Assembly (NCBI GenBank): GCA_964458015.1
Contig: CAYWGR010000004.1
Coordinates: forward strand, 1 to 64,000
Direction: 5' to 3'
From: CAYWGR01 sp964458015
GTDB lineage: Bacteria; Planctomycetota; Planctomycetia; Pirellulales; Thermoguttaceae
Length of the DNA: 64,000 nucleotides
The notes under the pieces were generated by a model. That model saw nothing but the letters and a program-made list of their open reading frames with translations. It was not told the origin of the DNA and made no database searches. The translations under genes were made by a program, and so were the position numbers. Each line of letters opens with the position of its first letter. Position 1 is the first letter of the stretch. This document shows positions 1 to 8,061 of the stretch, piece after piece.

Positions 1-19
1 CATTTTGCGAAGAATTCAA

Positions 20-52
20 GGCGGGCCATCGCTTCGCTCGACTCCGCCCTAC
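20..52. repeat. Dispersed GTAGGGCGG-type repeat, single arm (reverse orientation)
   Basis: A 33-base element containing GCGGGCCATCGCTTCGCT and ending in CCGCCCTAC. It is the reverse complement, with a few differences, of the 32-base elements at 16190-16221 and 54892-54923, and it matches one arm of the inverted pair at 53213-53294. It lies downstream of the MFS transporter gene. No protein is encoded here. Confidence 0.75.
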
Positions 53-106
53 GTTGAGCAACAGCTTGGCTCTGAATTTTCACCCTATCGAGGCCGGAAC
101 CGCAAT

Positions 107-1378
107 TTATACCCCAAGGATGGTGCCGCGACGGCTGGCCAGGGCGTACCAAATGCCGGTTACGCCGATCAGACCGGCAATGGTAAGGAACATGGTCGGA
201 TAGGGCGGCAGGCCGGCCGATTGGCTATAGCCGAGCACCGCCCCGGCCAGCGGCGCGCCGAGGAGTTGGCCGATGTCCCAGGCGGCCAAAACCAGCAGAG
301 TAGCTAGTCCTCGGTGTTTTGATGGAAAGGGGACGCTTCCGGCGGCCACAACGGCGGGGAACACCATGGCGTGGGTTGCACCGAATCCGATCGCCGGCAG
401 CAACAGCATCCACTCGGCACTGACCGGCAGAAATAGAATTTGGCCGACCGTCAGGCCCAAAAACGCTCCCAAGATGATCCGTCGCGAGCCGAATCGGGCG
501 TACCATTGCCGGGCCAAGACTCGCGTGATAACGGCAGCCACGGCGTAAATGAGGAAAAACAGCCCGATACGCGGGATGTGGAGGTCGGCGGCGTAGGTGC
601 GTAAAAATGTGTTGGGCAACGTCAAACCCATGCCCATCGCCATGCTAACGATCAGCACCATGCCCGAGTAGTGCTCCCGTAGCACTTTCCACATGGATTG
701 ATCGGCGGCCGGCGTTGGCCGGCGCTCGTCGCGCGAGGCTGCCCAGGCCAACGGAAAGGACGCCGCGCCCATAAGGCCCGCGGTCACAAACATCAACATA
801 ACATGGTCGTGGTCGATCGCGATCGACCCAAGCAGGATATCGCCTAGAACCGAGCCGACGACGGTGCCAAGGAAACCGGCGGTGCCCAACATCGCAACGA
901 CTTCGGCCATGCGATTGACCGGCGCCCTGGCGGTGACGAACGTCATCGAAGCGCCGTAAACGCCCGCGATGGAGCTGCAAAAAAGGATACGCAACAGATA
1001 GATGGAGATGCCTGTGTAGGATGTGACGAATAAATGAGCGAAACAATCGACGATGAACAACGTTGTTGACAGCAGCCACAAAGGACGAGAGCCGACACGG
1101 TCGATGTACGAGCCGAGAGCCAAGCGGGTGAGCAGACTGCCGATCATTCCAACGCCGACGATCCAACCCAAGTGGAATTCGGTGCCGCCCAACAGCGTGA
1201 TAAAATCGGCATAGCGATATAATAGCGCAAAAGCGACCATCAGCAGGAAGTTCGACGCATAAGCCAGCCAGAACGGTCGGTCATAGGTCGAAGAAGGCAG
1301 GATATTGGTTTCCACATTCGGCGCTACTTGTCGGTGATCGTGCGAAGAAACGGAACGAGGAGGAGCGGCGAGAGTCAT
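107..1378 (-). CDS. MFS family transporter
   Basis: A predicted inner-membrane secondary transporter of the major facilitator superfamily; the substrate cannot be read from the sequence. The 423 residues form about twelve hydrophobic helices beginning near residue 34. The loop after helix 2 has the MFS signature as GSYIDRVGSRPLW, and a related loop (RVLARQWYARFGSRR) opens the second half, as expected for the 6+6 fold. The first 30 residues are hydrophilic. Length is normal for the family. The ATG overlaps by one base the stop codon of a tiny upstream reading frame (1378-1455), which suggests translational coupling. The next gene upstream, at 1535, is divergent, so the promoter should lie between about 1456 and 1534. 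Confidence 0.9.
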   Translation of the reverse strand: MTLAAPPRSVSSHDHRQVAPNVETNILPSSTYDRPFWLAYASNFLLMVAFALLYRYADFITLLGGTEFHLGWIVGVGMIGSLLTRLALGSYIDRVGSRPLWLLSTTLFIVDCFAHLFVTSYTGISIYLLRILFCSSIAGVYGASMTFVTARAPVNRMAEVVAMLGTAGFLGTVVGSVLGDILLGSIAIDHDHVMLMFVTAGLMGAASFPLAWAASRDERRPTPAADQSMWKVLREHYSGMVLIVSMAMGMGLTLPNTFLRTYAADLHIPRIGLFFLIYAVAAVITRVLARQWYARFGSRRIILGAFLGLTVGQILFLPVSAEWMLLLPAIGFGATHAMVFPAVVAAGSVPFPSKHRGLATLLVLAAWDIGQLLGAPLAGAVLGYSQSAGLPPYPTMFLTIAGLIGVTGIWYALASRRGTILGV

Positions 1379-1455
1379 TAGAAGTCGTTCAATCCGACAG
1401 GTTCGGTCAATTCGATGGTCTGGCCGTGGACAATGCCATGCAATATTTTGTCCAA
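1378..1455 (-). CDS. Tiny HGxTIEL-type protein, probably truncated
   Basis: A 25-codon frame starting at TTG, 7 bases after an AGGAGA ribosome-binding site, and ending in TAATG, so its stop overlaps the MFS start codon. The peptide begins MDKILHGIVHGQTIELTEP. The pattern G-x-V-H-G-x-T-I-E-L-x-E-P-x-G-L resembles the start of small (about 60-80 aa) proteins often found in planctomycetes and cyanobacteria, some of them in toxin-antitoxin pairs. Those continue with an acidic, valine-rich stretch that is absent here. It is therefore either a truncated relic now acting as a coupling leader or a chance frame; the good ribosome-binding site and the family-like motif favour a relic. Confidence 0.4.
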   Translation of the reverse strand: MDKILHGIVHGQTIELTEPVGLNDF

Positions 1456-1534
1456 GGTAGATTCTCCTGGGTTGGGGGGTAAGCCTCTACCCATTCTACA
1501 CAAATCCCCGGCGGTGTGCTAGAATCCCGGAATC

Positions 1535-2272
1535 ATGCTTGAAACCGGCAAAACACTCGTCACCGTGGCCACGTACAACGAGATGGAAAATCTGCCTCGA
1601 TTGGTCGAGGAGATTTTTCGCTTCGCGCCCCAAGTTGACATTTTGGTCATCGACGACAATTCGCCCGACGGAACCGGCAAGTGGTGCGATCAACAACGTG
1701 TGAATAATAAGCGAATCACTTGCTTGCACCGGTCAGGCAAGCTCGGGTTGGGCACCGCCACGATCGCAGGCATGAAATACGCCATTCAGCGCGGCTACAA
1801 ATTCATGCTGAATATGGATGCCGATTTCAGCCACCAGCCGAAGTATTTGCCCGACCTGTTGGCCGGCATGAATCCGCCGGGGCAATTGCCGGTCGATGTG
1901 ATGATCGGTTCGCGCTACATTCCGAGCGGCGGTGTCGAGGGCTGGCCTTTGAAACGCCGGTTGATGAGCCGAGCGGTCAATTTCTATGCCCGAACGATGT
2001 TGGGCCTTGGCCCGAAGGATTGCAGCGGCGCTTTTCGTTGCTATCGCACCGAGATGCTGGCCCGGCTCAATTTCGACGGCATTCGCAGCCGCGGCTACTC
2101 GTTTCAAGAAGAGATTCTTTGGCAGTTGAAACGCCTGGGTGCCCGGTTGGCCGAAACGCCCATCGTGTTTGTCGAGCGGCAGCAAGGCGTGTCGAAGATC
2201 AATTCAGGCGAGGCGCTCGCGGCATTGCGCATCATCTTTGCGCTGGGGCTTCGGAATGTGCTGGGGCGCTAG
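1535..2272 (+). CDS. Polyprenol-phosphate mannose synthase-like glycosyltransferase (GT2, Dpm1 type)
   Basis: Predicted to transfer a sugar, classically mannose from GDP-mannose, to polyprenyl phosphate at the cytoplasmic face of the membrane. The 245 residues contain the GT-A features of this family: VTVATYNEMENLPRL near the N-terminus, VIDDNSPDGTG (~38-48), the metal-binding NMDADFSHQP (~90-99), and IGSRYIPSGGVEGWP followed by KDCSGAFRCYR (~165-175). There is no C-terminal membrane domain, so it is the short Dpm1 form and not the longer form fused to a GtrA-like region. The start ATG follows a stretch without a strong Shine-Dalgarno sequence. It is transcribed alone, divergently from the MFS gene. 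The sugar specificity is inferred from the family only. Confidence 0.85.
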   Translation: MLETGKTLVTVATYNEMENLPRLVEEIFRFAPQVDILVIDDNSPDGTGKWCDQQRVNNKRITCLHRSGKLGLGTATIAGMKYAIQRGYKFMLNMDADFSHQPKYLPDLLAGMNPPGQLPVDVMIGSRYIPSGGVEGWPLKRRLMSRAVNFYARTMLGLGPKDCSGAFRCYRTEMLARLNFDGIRSRGYSFQEEILWQLKRLGARLAETPIVFVERQQGVSKINSGEALAALRIIFALGLRNVLGR

Positions 2273-2342
2273 TTTTTGAGCCATTTCTCACTTCGGCCTG
2301 CCGTGAGTTTTGTTGGGGTGCGGTGATTATTTTGGCTGTTCC

Positions 2343-2409
2343 GTCATTCTGAGCGAAGCGAAGAATCTCCGTGATTTCCGACGAGATTCTTCGCTTCGCT
2401 CAGAATGAC
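2343..2409. repeat. Perfect 27-bp inverted repeat, possible bidirectional terminator
   Basis: Arms 2343-2369 and 2383-2409 are perfect reverse complements with a 13-base loop. The core reads TTCTGAGCGAAGCGAAGAAT. It sits between the convergent glycosyltransferase and lipoprotein genes, where such a hairpin could end transcription from both sides, although no long U-tract follows. The core resembles a repeat I recall from many unrelated environmental genomes, so it may be a mobile or REP-like element. Confidence 0.85.
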
Positions 2410-2465
2410 CATTGCCATGTTTTTTTGCCAGGAATTGGTGTTCGCCTACCCAATTTCCATTTCTT

Positions 2466-3329
2466 TTACTCGTCGAGCTTCAGCGTATCGGGCGGGTTGA
2501 ACAGGCCGTCGTGTTGCGTCTGCGAAAGACGGATCAACAGCAGTTTTTGCTCTAGGTGGCCGGTGTTTTCGGTGAAAAAGTGATGACCTAAGCTGCCGGA
2601 GCGGTTTGGCAGGCTTGTTAAGACGAGCATGGCGCCGGGCGAGAGATCGGCCGTGAGAATCATGTTGTCGAAGACGCGCTTGGGGCGACTGGTTTCGAGC
2701 CGCAACATGCCTTGGCTGCCGACCCAATGTTGACGCGGCTGGTCGTATTGCAATTCAGGCGAAAGTTCGAGACGCACGCGGCCGTCGGGCTGGGGGAACG
2801 ATTTGACGCCGAAAATGCCTTGCGCCTGGTTGTACGTTTGGCCGCAGAGTTGACCCGATTCGCACATCAACACAGGCAGTTGCTCGTAGACGCCCGAGGT
2901 GAGAATTTCAGATCGTTGGCCGCTGCGTAATTGCAGATGCCGCCGGGTGACGGTGGATTGGGTGTTCAGATCATCGACTTTGGTGTTTTCCATATCGCCC
3001 GTCGAGGCCGGCTTGTCGCCGAGCTGCATCAGTTTCGAGAGGTCGGTGGGAATTTGGCCGTTGATAATCCCGGCGCGGAAGCCGTTGTGCGTGAGTTGAT
3101 CGCGCAGCACGGGGTCGAATTGTTGTTCGTCGATCTGCTTCCACAGGTTGCCGTTGGCCGTTTCATCGCCGAAAGGACATCGGACGAAGAACATTTCAAG
3201 CACGACGCTATCCGAGGACATTTGGGCCTGAGTGAGCGGCGACTTGGCCGAGGTGCGCAGGGGCGTATTGCAGCCGGCTAGCGCCGACAGCACTCCAAGC
3301 AACACGATGATGAGCCGGATATGCGGCAT
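2466..3329 (-). CDS. Predicted lipoprotein of unknown function
   Basis: A 287-residue protein. It begins with a lipoprotein signal peptide: a hydrophobic run (IRLIIVLLGVLSALAGC) ending in the lipobox L-A-G-C, with Cys19 as the likely lipidated residue. The mature part has no motif I recognise. It is rich in beta-type segments such as DGRVRLELSPELQY and SPGAMLVLTSLPN, and the C-terminal half (HFFTENTGHLEQKLLLIRLSQTQ) reads like planctomycete outer-membrane-associated proteins with a secretin-like or AMIN-like beta fold; that comparison is an impression and not a family assignment. It stands alone, with the hairpin at 2343-2409 beyond its 3' end and the structured region 3517-3651 upstream. Confidence 0.75.
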   Translation of the reverse strand: MPHIRLIIVLLGVLSALAGCNTPLRTSAKSPLTQAQMSSDSVVLEMFFVRCPFGDETANGNLWKQIDEQQFDPVLRDQLTHNGFRAGIINGQIPTDLSKLMQLGDKPASTGDMENTKVDDLNTQSTVTRRHLQLRSGQRSEILTSGVYEQLPVLMCESGQLCGQTYNQAQGIFGVKSFPQPDGRVRLELSPELQYDQPRQHWVGSQGMLRLETSRPKRVFDNMILTADLSPGAMLVLTSLPNRSGSLGHHFFTENTGHLEQKLLLIRLSQTQHDGLFNPPDTLKLDE

Positions 3330-3516
3330 GGATTTCCGCGCAAGGACGATAAGGCAATGGAGGCAACCCTACCCAATTCGGGTTGCCAAGAATATCGGCG
3401 GCCGTGCGATGCGTCAAGGCGAATTGTTGGCGTGGAAAGCCGAAATGGCCCCACTAGCGGGTTATTGTCGAAATTCAGGGGGGTGCTAAAGTATCATCCG
3501 ATTGGCCAGTTGATAG

Positions 3517-3651
3517 GGAGGGCCGATACGCTCGGTTTCATCGCCGGCTCGGTAGAAAACATGGGCGGCAGGTGACCGCGGGTAGCGCACCGCCTCTCCT
3601 TCGGAAAAACACGACCCAGAAGAAACCCGCGTCTCGCGTGCGGGTTTCTTC
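3517..3651 (+). ncRNA. Candidate structured small RNA ending in a terminator hairpin
   Basis: The non-coding strip between the lipoprotein gene and the CHASE-HD-GYP gene holds a compact GC-rich region. GGGCCG (3520-3525) can pair with CGACCC (3612-3617) as a closing stem, GGCGG and CCGCC can pair inside it, and a strong terminator hairpin follows at once. A possible promoter (TTGTCG at 3465, TAAAGT at 3487) precedes it. The size resembles 4.5S SRP RNA, but the conserved SRP apical motif is not there, and no named RNA family could be matched. Strand is inferred from the position of the terminator. Confidence 0.3.
3619..3651. terminator. Rho-independent terminator hairpin
   Basis: GAAGAAACCCGC and GCGGGTTTCTTC form a perfect 12-bp stem around a 9-base loop. 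Each strand has a short T-containing tail (GTTTCTT to the right; GTGTTTTT further on the complementary strand). It lies 18 bases beyond the stop codon of the HD-GYP gene on the minus strand and could also end a plus-strand RNA starting near 3500. Confidence 0.7.
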
Positions 3652-3669
3652 GTTTCTTGGACAATCGCG

Positions 3670-5550
3670 TTAGTAGGGCAACAAGCTCGGCGATGTTTCC
3701 GTCACGCTGGTCGGCGCGAGCGATAGAATCGAGGATACGTCCAACTCTTCCATCTCGGATTCGTCCGGGTTCTCGTGCGTAATGCGAAGCACGTCTTCAT
3801 AGTGGGCCAGGAATACGGCCAGCAACTGCGGATCGAATTGCGTTCCCGACCCTTGGGCCAGCAGTTCCATGACCTCGTCTTCGGGCAGGGCCGGGCGATA
3901 GACGCGATCGTGACTCAGGGCGTCGTAGACATCGACGATGCTGAGGATGCGGGCAGGCTCCGGAATGTCCGTGCCGGCCAATCCTCGCGGATAACCCGTT
4001 CCATCCCAACGCTCGTGATGGCACAACGCGATATCGCGAGCCATGGCGAGAATCGCGGATTGCGATCCTTCGAGCATCTTCGCGCCGATGATCGTGTGGG
4101 TTTTCATAATCTTGAATTCTTCAGGCGTCAATTTGCCGGGCTTCTGCAAAACAGCATCCGGGATGCCGATCTTGCCGACGTCGTGCATCGGCGCGGCCAG
4201 TCGAATGATTTCGGCGTCGGCCTCCGACCACCCGATGGCCCGGGCAAGCAACTCGGCGAGCAAACCGGTGCGTTTGATGTGCATACCGGTTTCTTCGTCC
4301 CGGCAAAGCGAAGCAGTGACCAACCGATGGATGGTTTCTTCATGGGCCGTGCGAATCGCCTTGGCCTTCGTCTCTTGCGAATGACGCAATTGTTCGTCTT
4401 TGCGGATCAATTCCTGCGTGCGTTCTTCCACGATCCGCTCGATGCGCTCGGTGCGCGTGGATGCCGACCAAACATACGCGCCTGACAAACACGTGACCGT
4501 CATGCCGACCATGAAGAAGGTCCAGGAACGCCAACTGGCATGCGCTGTGAAGAAATAGGGGGCAGGGGTGCATATTAAGGACCAACGGCGTTGGCCGAAG
4601 GTCAGCAGTTCGGTGTGATGGATGCCGCCGGGCTGGAATTCCGCCTCCTGCTCCGGCGTCTCGTCGAATTTCGTTCGCGTGCGCGAAACGTGGAAATGCA
4701 GCAGCCGGGGATCATCGGCAATCGTCGCGTCGAAAACGGCCATGTCGATGCCTTGCGTGCTGCCTGCATAACTGATGGCGCGCTCCACGAGGTCGTCTAT
4801 CTCACACAAACCAACCAGCATGCCCTTGAGCTTTTTACGGCGATCCTCGACGGTCCGTATGTTTTCGAAATCGTCGTAGATGGGTAGGAAGGTTTGAAGC
4901 ATGTGGCCCGGGATGCCGATTTTGCTGAGATCAACCAGGCCGCTGACGACGAAATCGCCGGTGTCGCGGCAGGTATTCATCGAATATTCCAAGGACGGAA
5001 TGGCGGCAAAGTCCCAGCCGAATCGGGATTGAAAACCGCATTTCGAAGCGGCAAACCAAATCGGAAAATATTCGTCTCGCCGATTCGCCGGGATCAGACG
5101 ACCCTCGGAATCGGCTTGGATAATCTGATACTTGGGCATTCCTGCCTGACGCGCCGATTCCTCGAATGCCGCCCGCTCGTTCGCGCTCACGCGCGGCGCC
5201 CATTGCAGAACCTTGAGCGATGGTACCCGCGCGAGAATCGGCTCGCTGCACAAAACGAATTCCTTGCTCGTAATACGCGGCGAACCGTAGAAATCTTGCC
5301 GCATGATCTCATGGGTAAGTTCCAGACGTTCCGAGGCTCTGCGAACAGCTTCGACGAAATGCTGGGACGCAAAGTCGAATTCCGATTGCTTCTCGTTCTG
5401 CTCCCAATGCCGAACCATCTGGAACAATCCGCCTGTTACCACGATGCCTACGCCAAGCGTCATAAGCAAGGGAATCCACGGCCTCGATCGGATGAAGACC
5501 GAGTATCTCAGATAACCGAGGATTTTTTGAAGGCTGTGCAGAACGGCCAT
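3670..5550 (-). CDS. CHASE-domain membrane sensor with HD-GYP c-di-GMP phosphodiesterase
   Basis: A 626-residue signalling protein predicted to sense an extracytoplasmic ligand and hydrolyse cyclic di-GMP. A first membrane helix (~24-46) is followed by an external CHASE-type domain (~70-315, with FPIWFAASKCGFQSRFGWDF), a second helix (~342-364), a charged linker likely to be a coiled coil (~370-400) and the HD-GYP domain (~405-590). The catalytic signatures are complete: HDVGKIGIPD near 452 and HHERWDGTGYPRGLAG near 508, so the enzyme should be active. It is divergent from the xylR-like regulator, with a 256-base gap to that gene's frame, and is followed by a strong terminator hairpin. The ligand is unknown. 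Confidence 0.92.
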   Translation of the reverse strand: MAVLHSLQKILGYLRYSVFIRSRPWIPLLMTLGVGIVVTGGLFQMVRHWEQNEKQSEFDFASQHFVEAVRRASERLELTHEIMRQDFYGSPRITSKEFVLCSEPILARVPSLKVLQWAPRVSANERAAFEESARQAGMPKYQIIQADSEGRLIPANRRDEYFPIWFAASKCGFQSRFGWDFAAIPSLEYSMNTCRDTGDFVVSGLVDLSKIGIPGHMLQTFLPIYDDFENIRTVEDRRKKLKGMLVGLCEIDDLVERAISYAGSTQGIDMAVFDATIADDPRLLHFHVSRTRTKFDETPEQEAEFQPGGIHHTELLTFGQRRWSLICTPAPYFFTAHASWRSWTFFMVGMTVTCLSGAYVWSASTRTERIERIVEERTQELIRKDEQLRHSQETKAKAIRTAHEETIHRLVTASLCRDEETGMHIKRTGLLAELLARAIGWSEADAEIIRLAAPMHDVGKIGIPDAVLQKPGKLTPEEFKIMKTHTIIGAKMLEGSQSAILAMARDIALCHHERWDGTGYPRGLAGTDIPEPARILSIVDVYDALSHDRVYRPALPEDEVMELLAQGSGTQFDPQLLAVFLAHYEDVLRITHENPDESEMEELDVSSILSLAPTSVTETSPSLLPY

Positions 5551-5730
5551 GCGCGGCGGGACTTTCTGTAAAGGAAATGGTATTCAACGATAGCTTACTG
5601 TTGGAGTGATGGTGGGGGTTGGAAAAAATACGCACAAAAAGGGGGTGCGAAATAGCCTGACTGGGGTTGTTGTTCCCTGCAATCGTGTTGATCCTAAGCC
5701 GAAGGATGCGGGTCTTGGGGGAGAGGAACA

Positions 5731-5760
5731 TTATGCGCAATAATATGGTACTTATGCGCA
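5731..5760. promoter_or_regulatory. Direct repeat TTATGCGCA x2, candidate operator of the AraC/XylR-type regulator
   Basis: TTATGCGCA occurs at 5731-5739 and again at 5752-5760. The period is 21 bp, two helical turns, which is the arrangement bound by AraC-family dimers. ATGG follows each copy at a short distance. The pair lies just upstream of a TATAAT box, in the gap between the divergent HD-GYP and regulator genes, so it could serve autoregulation and cluster control. The assignment to this regulator is inferred from position. Confidence 0.5.
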
Positions 5761-5768
5761 TCCGCTGA

Positions 5769-5798
5769 TGGACTCCGGCAAGGCATGGCCGTTATAAT
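5769..5798 (+). promoter_or_regulatory. Candidate sigma-70 promoter of the regulator gene
   Basis: A perfect TATAAT at 5793-5798, with only a weak -35 (TGGACT at 5769-5774, 18-bp spacer). A weak -35 next to the direct repeats fits an activator-dependent promoter. The expected transcript start near 5805 argues against the GTG at 5807 as start codon and in favour of ATG 5840 or 5852. Confidence 0.5.
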
Positions 5799-5839
5799 CG
5801 TCAGGTGTGTGGAGAAAAACAGGCCGTTCCTCGCCGCCA

Positions 5840-7039
5840 ATGAGGCCCCCCATGTCACGCCGACTTCGATCACCGCAGGTTATGCTGCTGATTGACACCA
5901 GCAGCGTGTACGGCCGGGGGTTGATCGAGGGTATTGGACGCTACGCGGCCGAGCATGGGCCGTGGTCGATTTATCATGAGGATCGCGGGCTGTTTGATCC
6001 GTTGCCGCACGCGCTCAAAAAATGGCAGGGCGACGGCATTATTACCCGATCCGTTCGTAAAGCCGATTTGAAACGATTGCTGGCCACGGGGCTTCCGGTG
6101 GTCGAGCTTTTTGCCGACTTCGCGTTGAGCCCGCCCATGGTGTGTCCCAACGAGGCGACGATCGGCCGCTTGGCGGTCGATCATTTTCTGGATCGAGGGT
6201 TGCGCCATTTGGCATTTTATGCAGGCGATTGGGCATGGTGGATCGATACGCGCCGACAGGCGTTTGCCAAAGCGTTGGAAGAATGCGGCCGCCCCCACGA
6301 CTATGCAGCGCTGCAAACGCCCAGAAATGGCCTCAAACGCATCGACGAGGAGCATTTGGTTCGCTGGTTGGAATCGTTGCCGAAGCCGTGCGGGGTGTTT
6401 TGTGCTTGTGATATCTATGCAATTCAGGTAACGAACGCCTGCCGGCGATCTGGCATTGCCGTGCCCTCGCAGATTGCCGTACTGAGCGTCGATAACGATC
6501 CGGTGATTTGCAGCGTCAGTTTTCCGCCGTTGTCGAGCATTGATTTGGCTTGTTTGCGCGTCGGCTATGAAGCCGGGGCCCTGTTGGATCGCATGATGGC
6601 GGGGGAGCCGCCGCCGAAGAAGACCATTTGGGTCGAGCCGGGGCAAGTCGTCACCCGAGCTTCGACCGACATCATGGCCGTCGAGGATGCCGATGTGGCG
6701 CAAGCGATTCGGATGATTCGAGAGCACGCCTGCCGTGGACTTCGTGTTAAAGATGTGGCCGACAGCGTGGGACTTTCGCGCCGGGCCTTGCAACAGCGGT
6801 TTCAGCGCGTCGTGCAGCGCACTCCCAAGCAGGAACTGATGCGCGTGCAGATCGACCGTGCGAAAATGCTGTTGAGCCAGACCGATATGAGCGTGGAAAC
6901 CGTGTCGAAACGTTGCGGTTTCACGGCATTCGAGTATTTCGTGCGCGCTTTTCGGCGAGAGTCGGGCACGACGCCCTACCGTTATCGTAAAAGCTGCCGT
7001 ATTGCGGATTTGTGGAAAAAATCGGAAGGCCAACCATGA
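5840..7039 (+). CDS. XylR-type AraC family transcriptional regulator
   Basis: A 399-residue regulator with the architecture of E. coli XylR: an N-terminal sugar-binding, periplasmic-binding-protein-like domain (~15-270; VMLLIDTSSVYGRGLIEGIG and the effector-lobe segment RLAVDHFLDRGLRHLAFYAG) joined to a C-terminal AraC-type double helix-turn-helix (~295-390; LRVKDVADSVGLSRRALQQR and VETVSKRCGFTAFEYFVRAF). It should bind a monosaccharide in the cytoplasm and control the genes that follow. ATG 5840 was chosen because a TATAAT box at 5793 puts the transcript start after the earlier GTG; ATG 5852 is equally possible. Its stop codon overlaps the start of the aldo/keto reductase gene (ATGA), so the two are co-translated. 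The effector sugar is unknown; a rhamnose-like sugar is inferred from context. Confidence 0.9.
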   Translation: MRPPMSRRLRSPQVMLLIDTSSVYGRGLIEGIGRYAAEHGPWSIYHEDRGLFDPLPHALKKWQGDGIITRSVRKADLKRLLATGLPVVELFADFALSPPMVCPNEATIGRLAVDHFLDRGLRHLAFYAGDWAWWIDTRRQAFAKALEECGRPHDYAALQTPRNGLKRIDEEHLVRWLESLPKPCGVFCACDIYAIQVTNACRRSGIAVPSQIAVLSVDNDPVICSVSFPPLSSIDLACLRVGYEAGALLDRMMAGEPPPKKTIWVEPGQVVTRASTDIMAVEDADVAQAIRMIREHACRGLRVKDVADSVGLSRRALQQRFQRVVQRTPKQELMRVQIDRAKMLLSQTDMSVETVSKRCGFTAFEYFVRAFRRESGTTPYRYRKSCRIADLWKKSEGQP

Positions 7040-8004
7040 TGATGAACTATCGCCTCTTAGCCGATACGGGCATCCAGGTTTCCGAAATCGTGTTGGGATG
7101 TTGGCCTATCGTCGATCGATCGAATCCGAATGTGAATGAAGCCGATAGCATCGCAACGGTTCGAGTGTGCTTCGATCTCGGGATCAACATGCTCGACACG
7201 GCCTATATGTATGGAATCGACGGCGCTAGCGAGCGCCTCATTGCCAGGGCTATCGAGGGTCGACGCGAGGAAATGGTTATTGCGACCAAGTGCGGCGTGC
7301 ATGGCGTACCGGACGTTTCCGAGGCCGTCGATGGTCGGCCTGCTACCTTGCGACGCGAATGCGAGGAAAGTCTTCGACGGCTGAAAACGGATCGAGTCGA
7401 GTTGTTATACCTTCATGCACCGGACAAGAATGTGCCAGTGGCCGAATCGGCCGGCGAACTTAAGCGATTGATGGAAGAAGGGAAGACGCGATCGGTCGGG
7501 GCGTCGAATCTCGACTTCGATGAGCTGCGGGAATTCGCCGCCGCGTGTCCGCTAAGTGCGTTTCAACCGCCGTACAACATGCTGATGCGGGGCATTGAAG
7601 CCGATGCGTTGCCGTGGTGCCTTGAACACAATGTTTCGGTATTCGCCTATTGGCCGCTGATGAAAGGGCTGTTTTCCGGCAAATTCCGTCGCGATCAAAT
7701 ACTTGCTCCCGAGGACTGCCGGAACAACTACGCGATGTTCGTCGGTGAAGAACGGCGGAAAAATCACGATCTGCTCGACCGTCTTCAAAAAATTGCGGGA
7801 AAAGCAGGGCATAGCTTAATCGAGCTGGTATTGAACTGGACGGTAAATCGGCCGGGCATTACCGGTGTGCTTTGCGGTGCTCGGCGGCCCGATCAAATCC
7901 GCGACTGTGTAACCGCATCCGGTTGGCGGCTTACAGCCGAACAGCTTCTCGAGATCGATCAAGCGTTGGCCGACCGCGGAGAGGCCGACGTTCGTGTTCC
8001 TTAA
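7036..8004 (+). CDS. Aldo/keto reductase
   Basis: A 322-residue NAD(P)H-dependent oxidoreductase of the AKR superfamily, probably acting on a sugar or small aldehyde. The catalytic tetrad is present: Asp in NMLDTAYMYG, Tyr in the same motif, Lys in VIATKCGVHG and His in LLYLHAPDKN. The C-terminal cofactor region contains TGVLCGARRPDQI. Start: ATG 7036, the first of three consecutive ATG codons, overlapping the regulator's stop codon and preceded by GGAAGG. Length is typical. The position directly behind a XylR-type regulator and ahead of rhamnose genes suggests a sugar dehydrogenase or a reductase of a breakdown product; the N-terminal motif resembles aldose 1-dehydrogenase-like AKRs, but the specificity is not provable here. 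Confidence 0.9.
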   Translation: MMMNYRLLADTGIQVSEIVLGCWPIVDRSNPNVNEADSIATVRVCFDLGINMLDTAYMYGIDGASERLIARAIEGRREEMVIATKCGVHGVPDVSEAVDGRPATLRRECEESLRRLKTDRVELLYLHAPDKNVPVAESAGELKRLMEEGKTRSVGASNLDFDELREFAAACPLSAFQPPYNMLMRGIEADALPWCLEHNVSVFAYWPLMKGLFSGKFRRDQILAPEDCRNNYAMFVGEERRKNHDLLDRLQKIAGKAGHSLIELVLNWTVNRPGITGVLCGARRPDQIRDCVTASGWRLTAEQLLEIDQALADRGEADVRVP

Positions 8005-8061
8005 TAAACAAGTTCTTTTGGGTTATTGATTGTCTAATTGAAATTTAGGGGAGTTTCGTTC

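Noticed and set aside
5..307. Plus-strand frame at the window's edge
   Set aside because: Begins in the dispersed repeat and overlaps the MFS gene in antisense; no support.
3517..3651. 4.5S SRP RNA as identity of the candidate RNA
   Set aside because: Size and closing stem fit, but the conserved apical motif (GGAAGG-type loop with AGCAGC) is missing, so the RNA was left unnamed.
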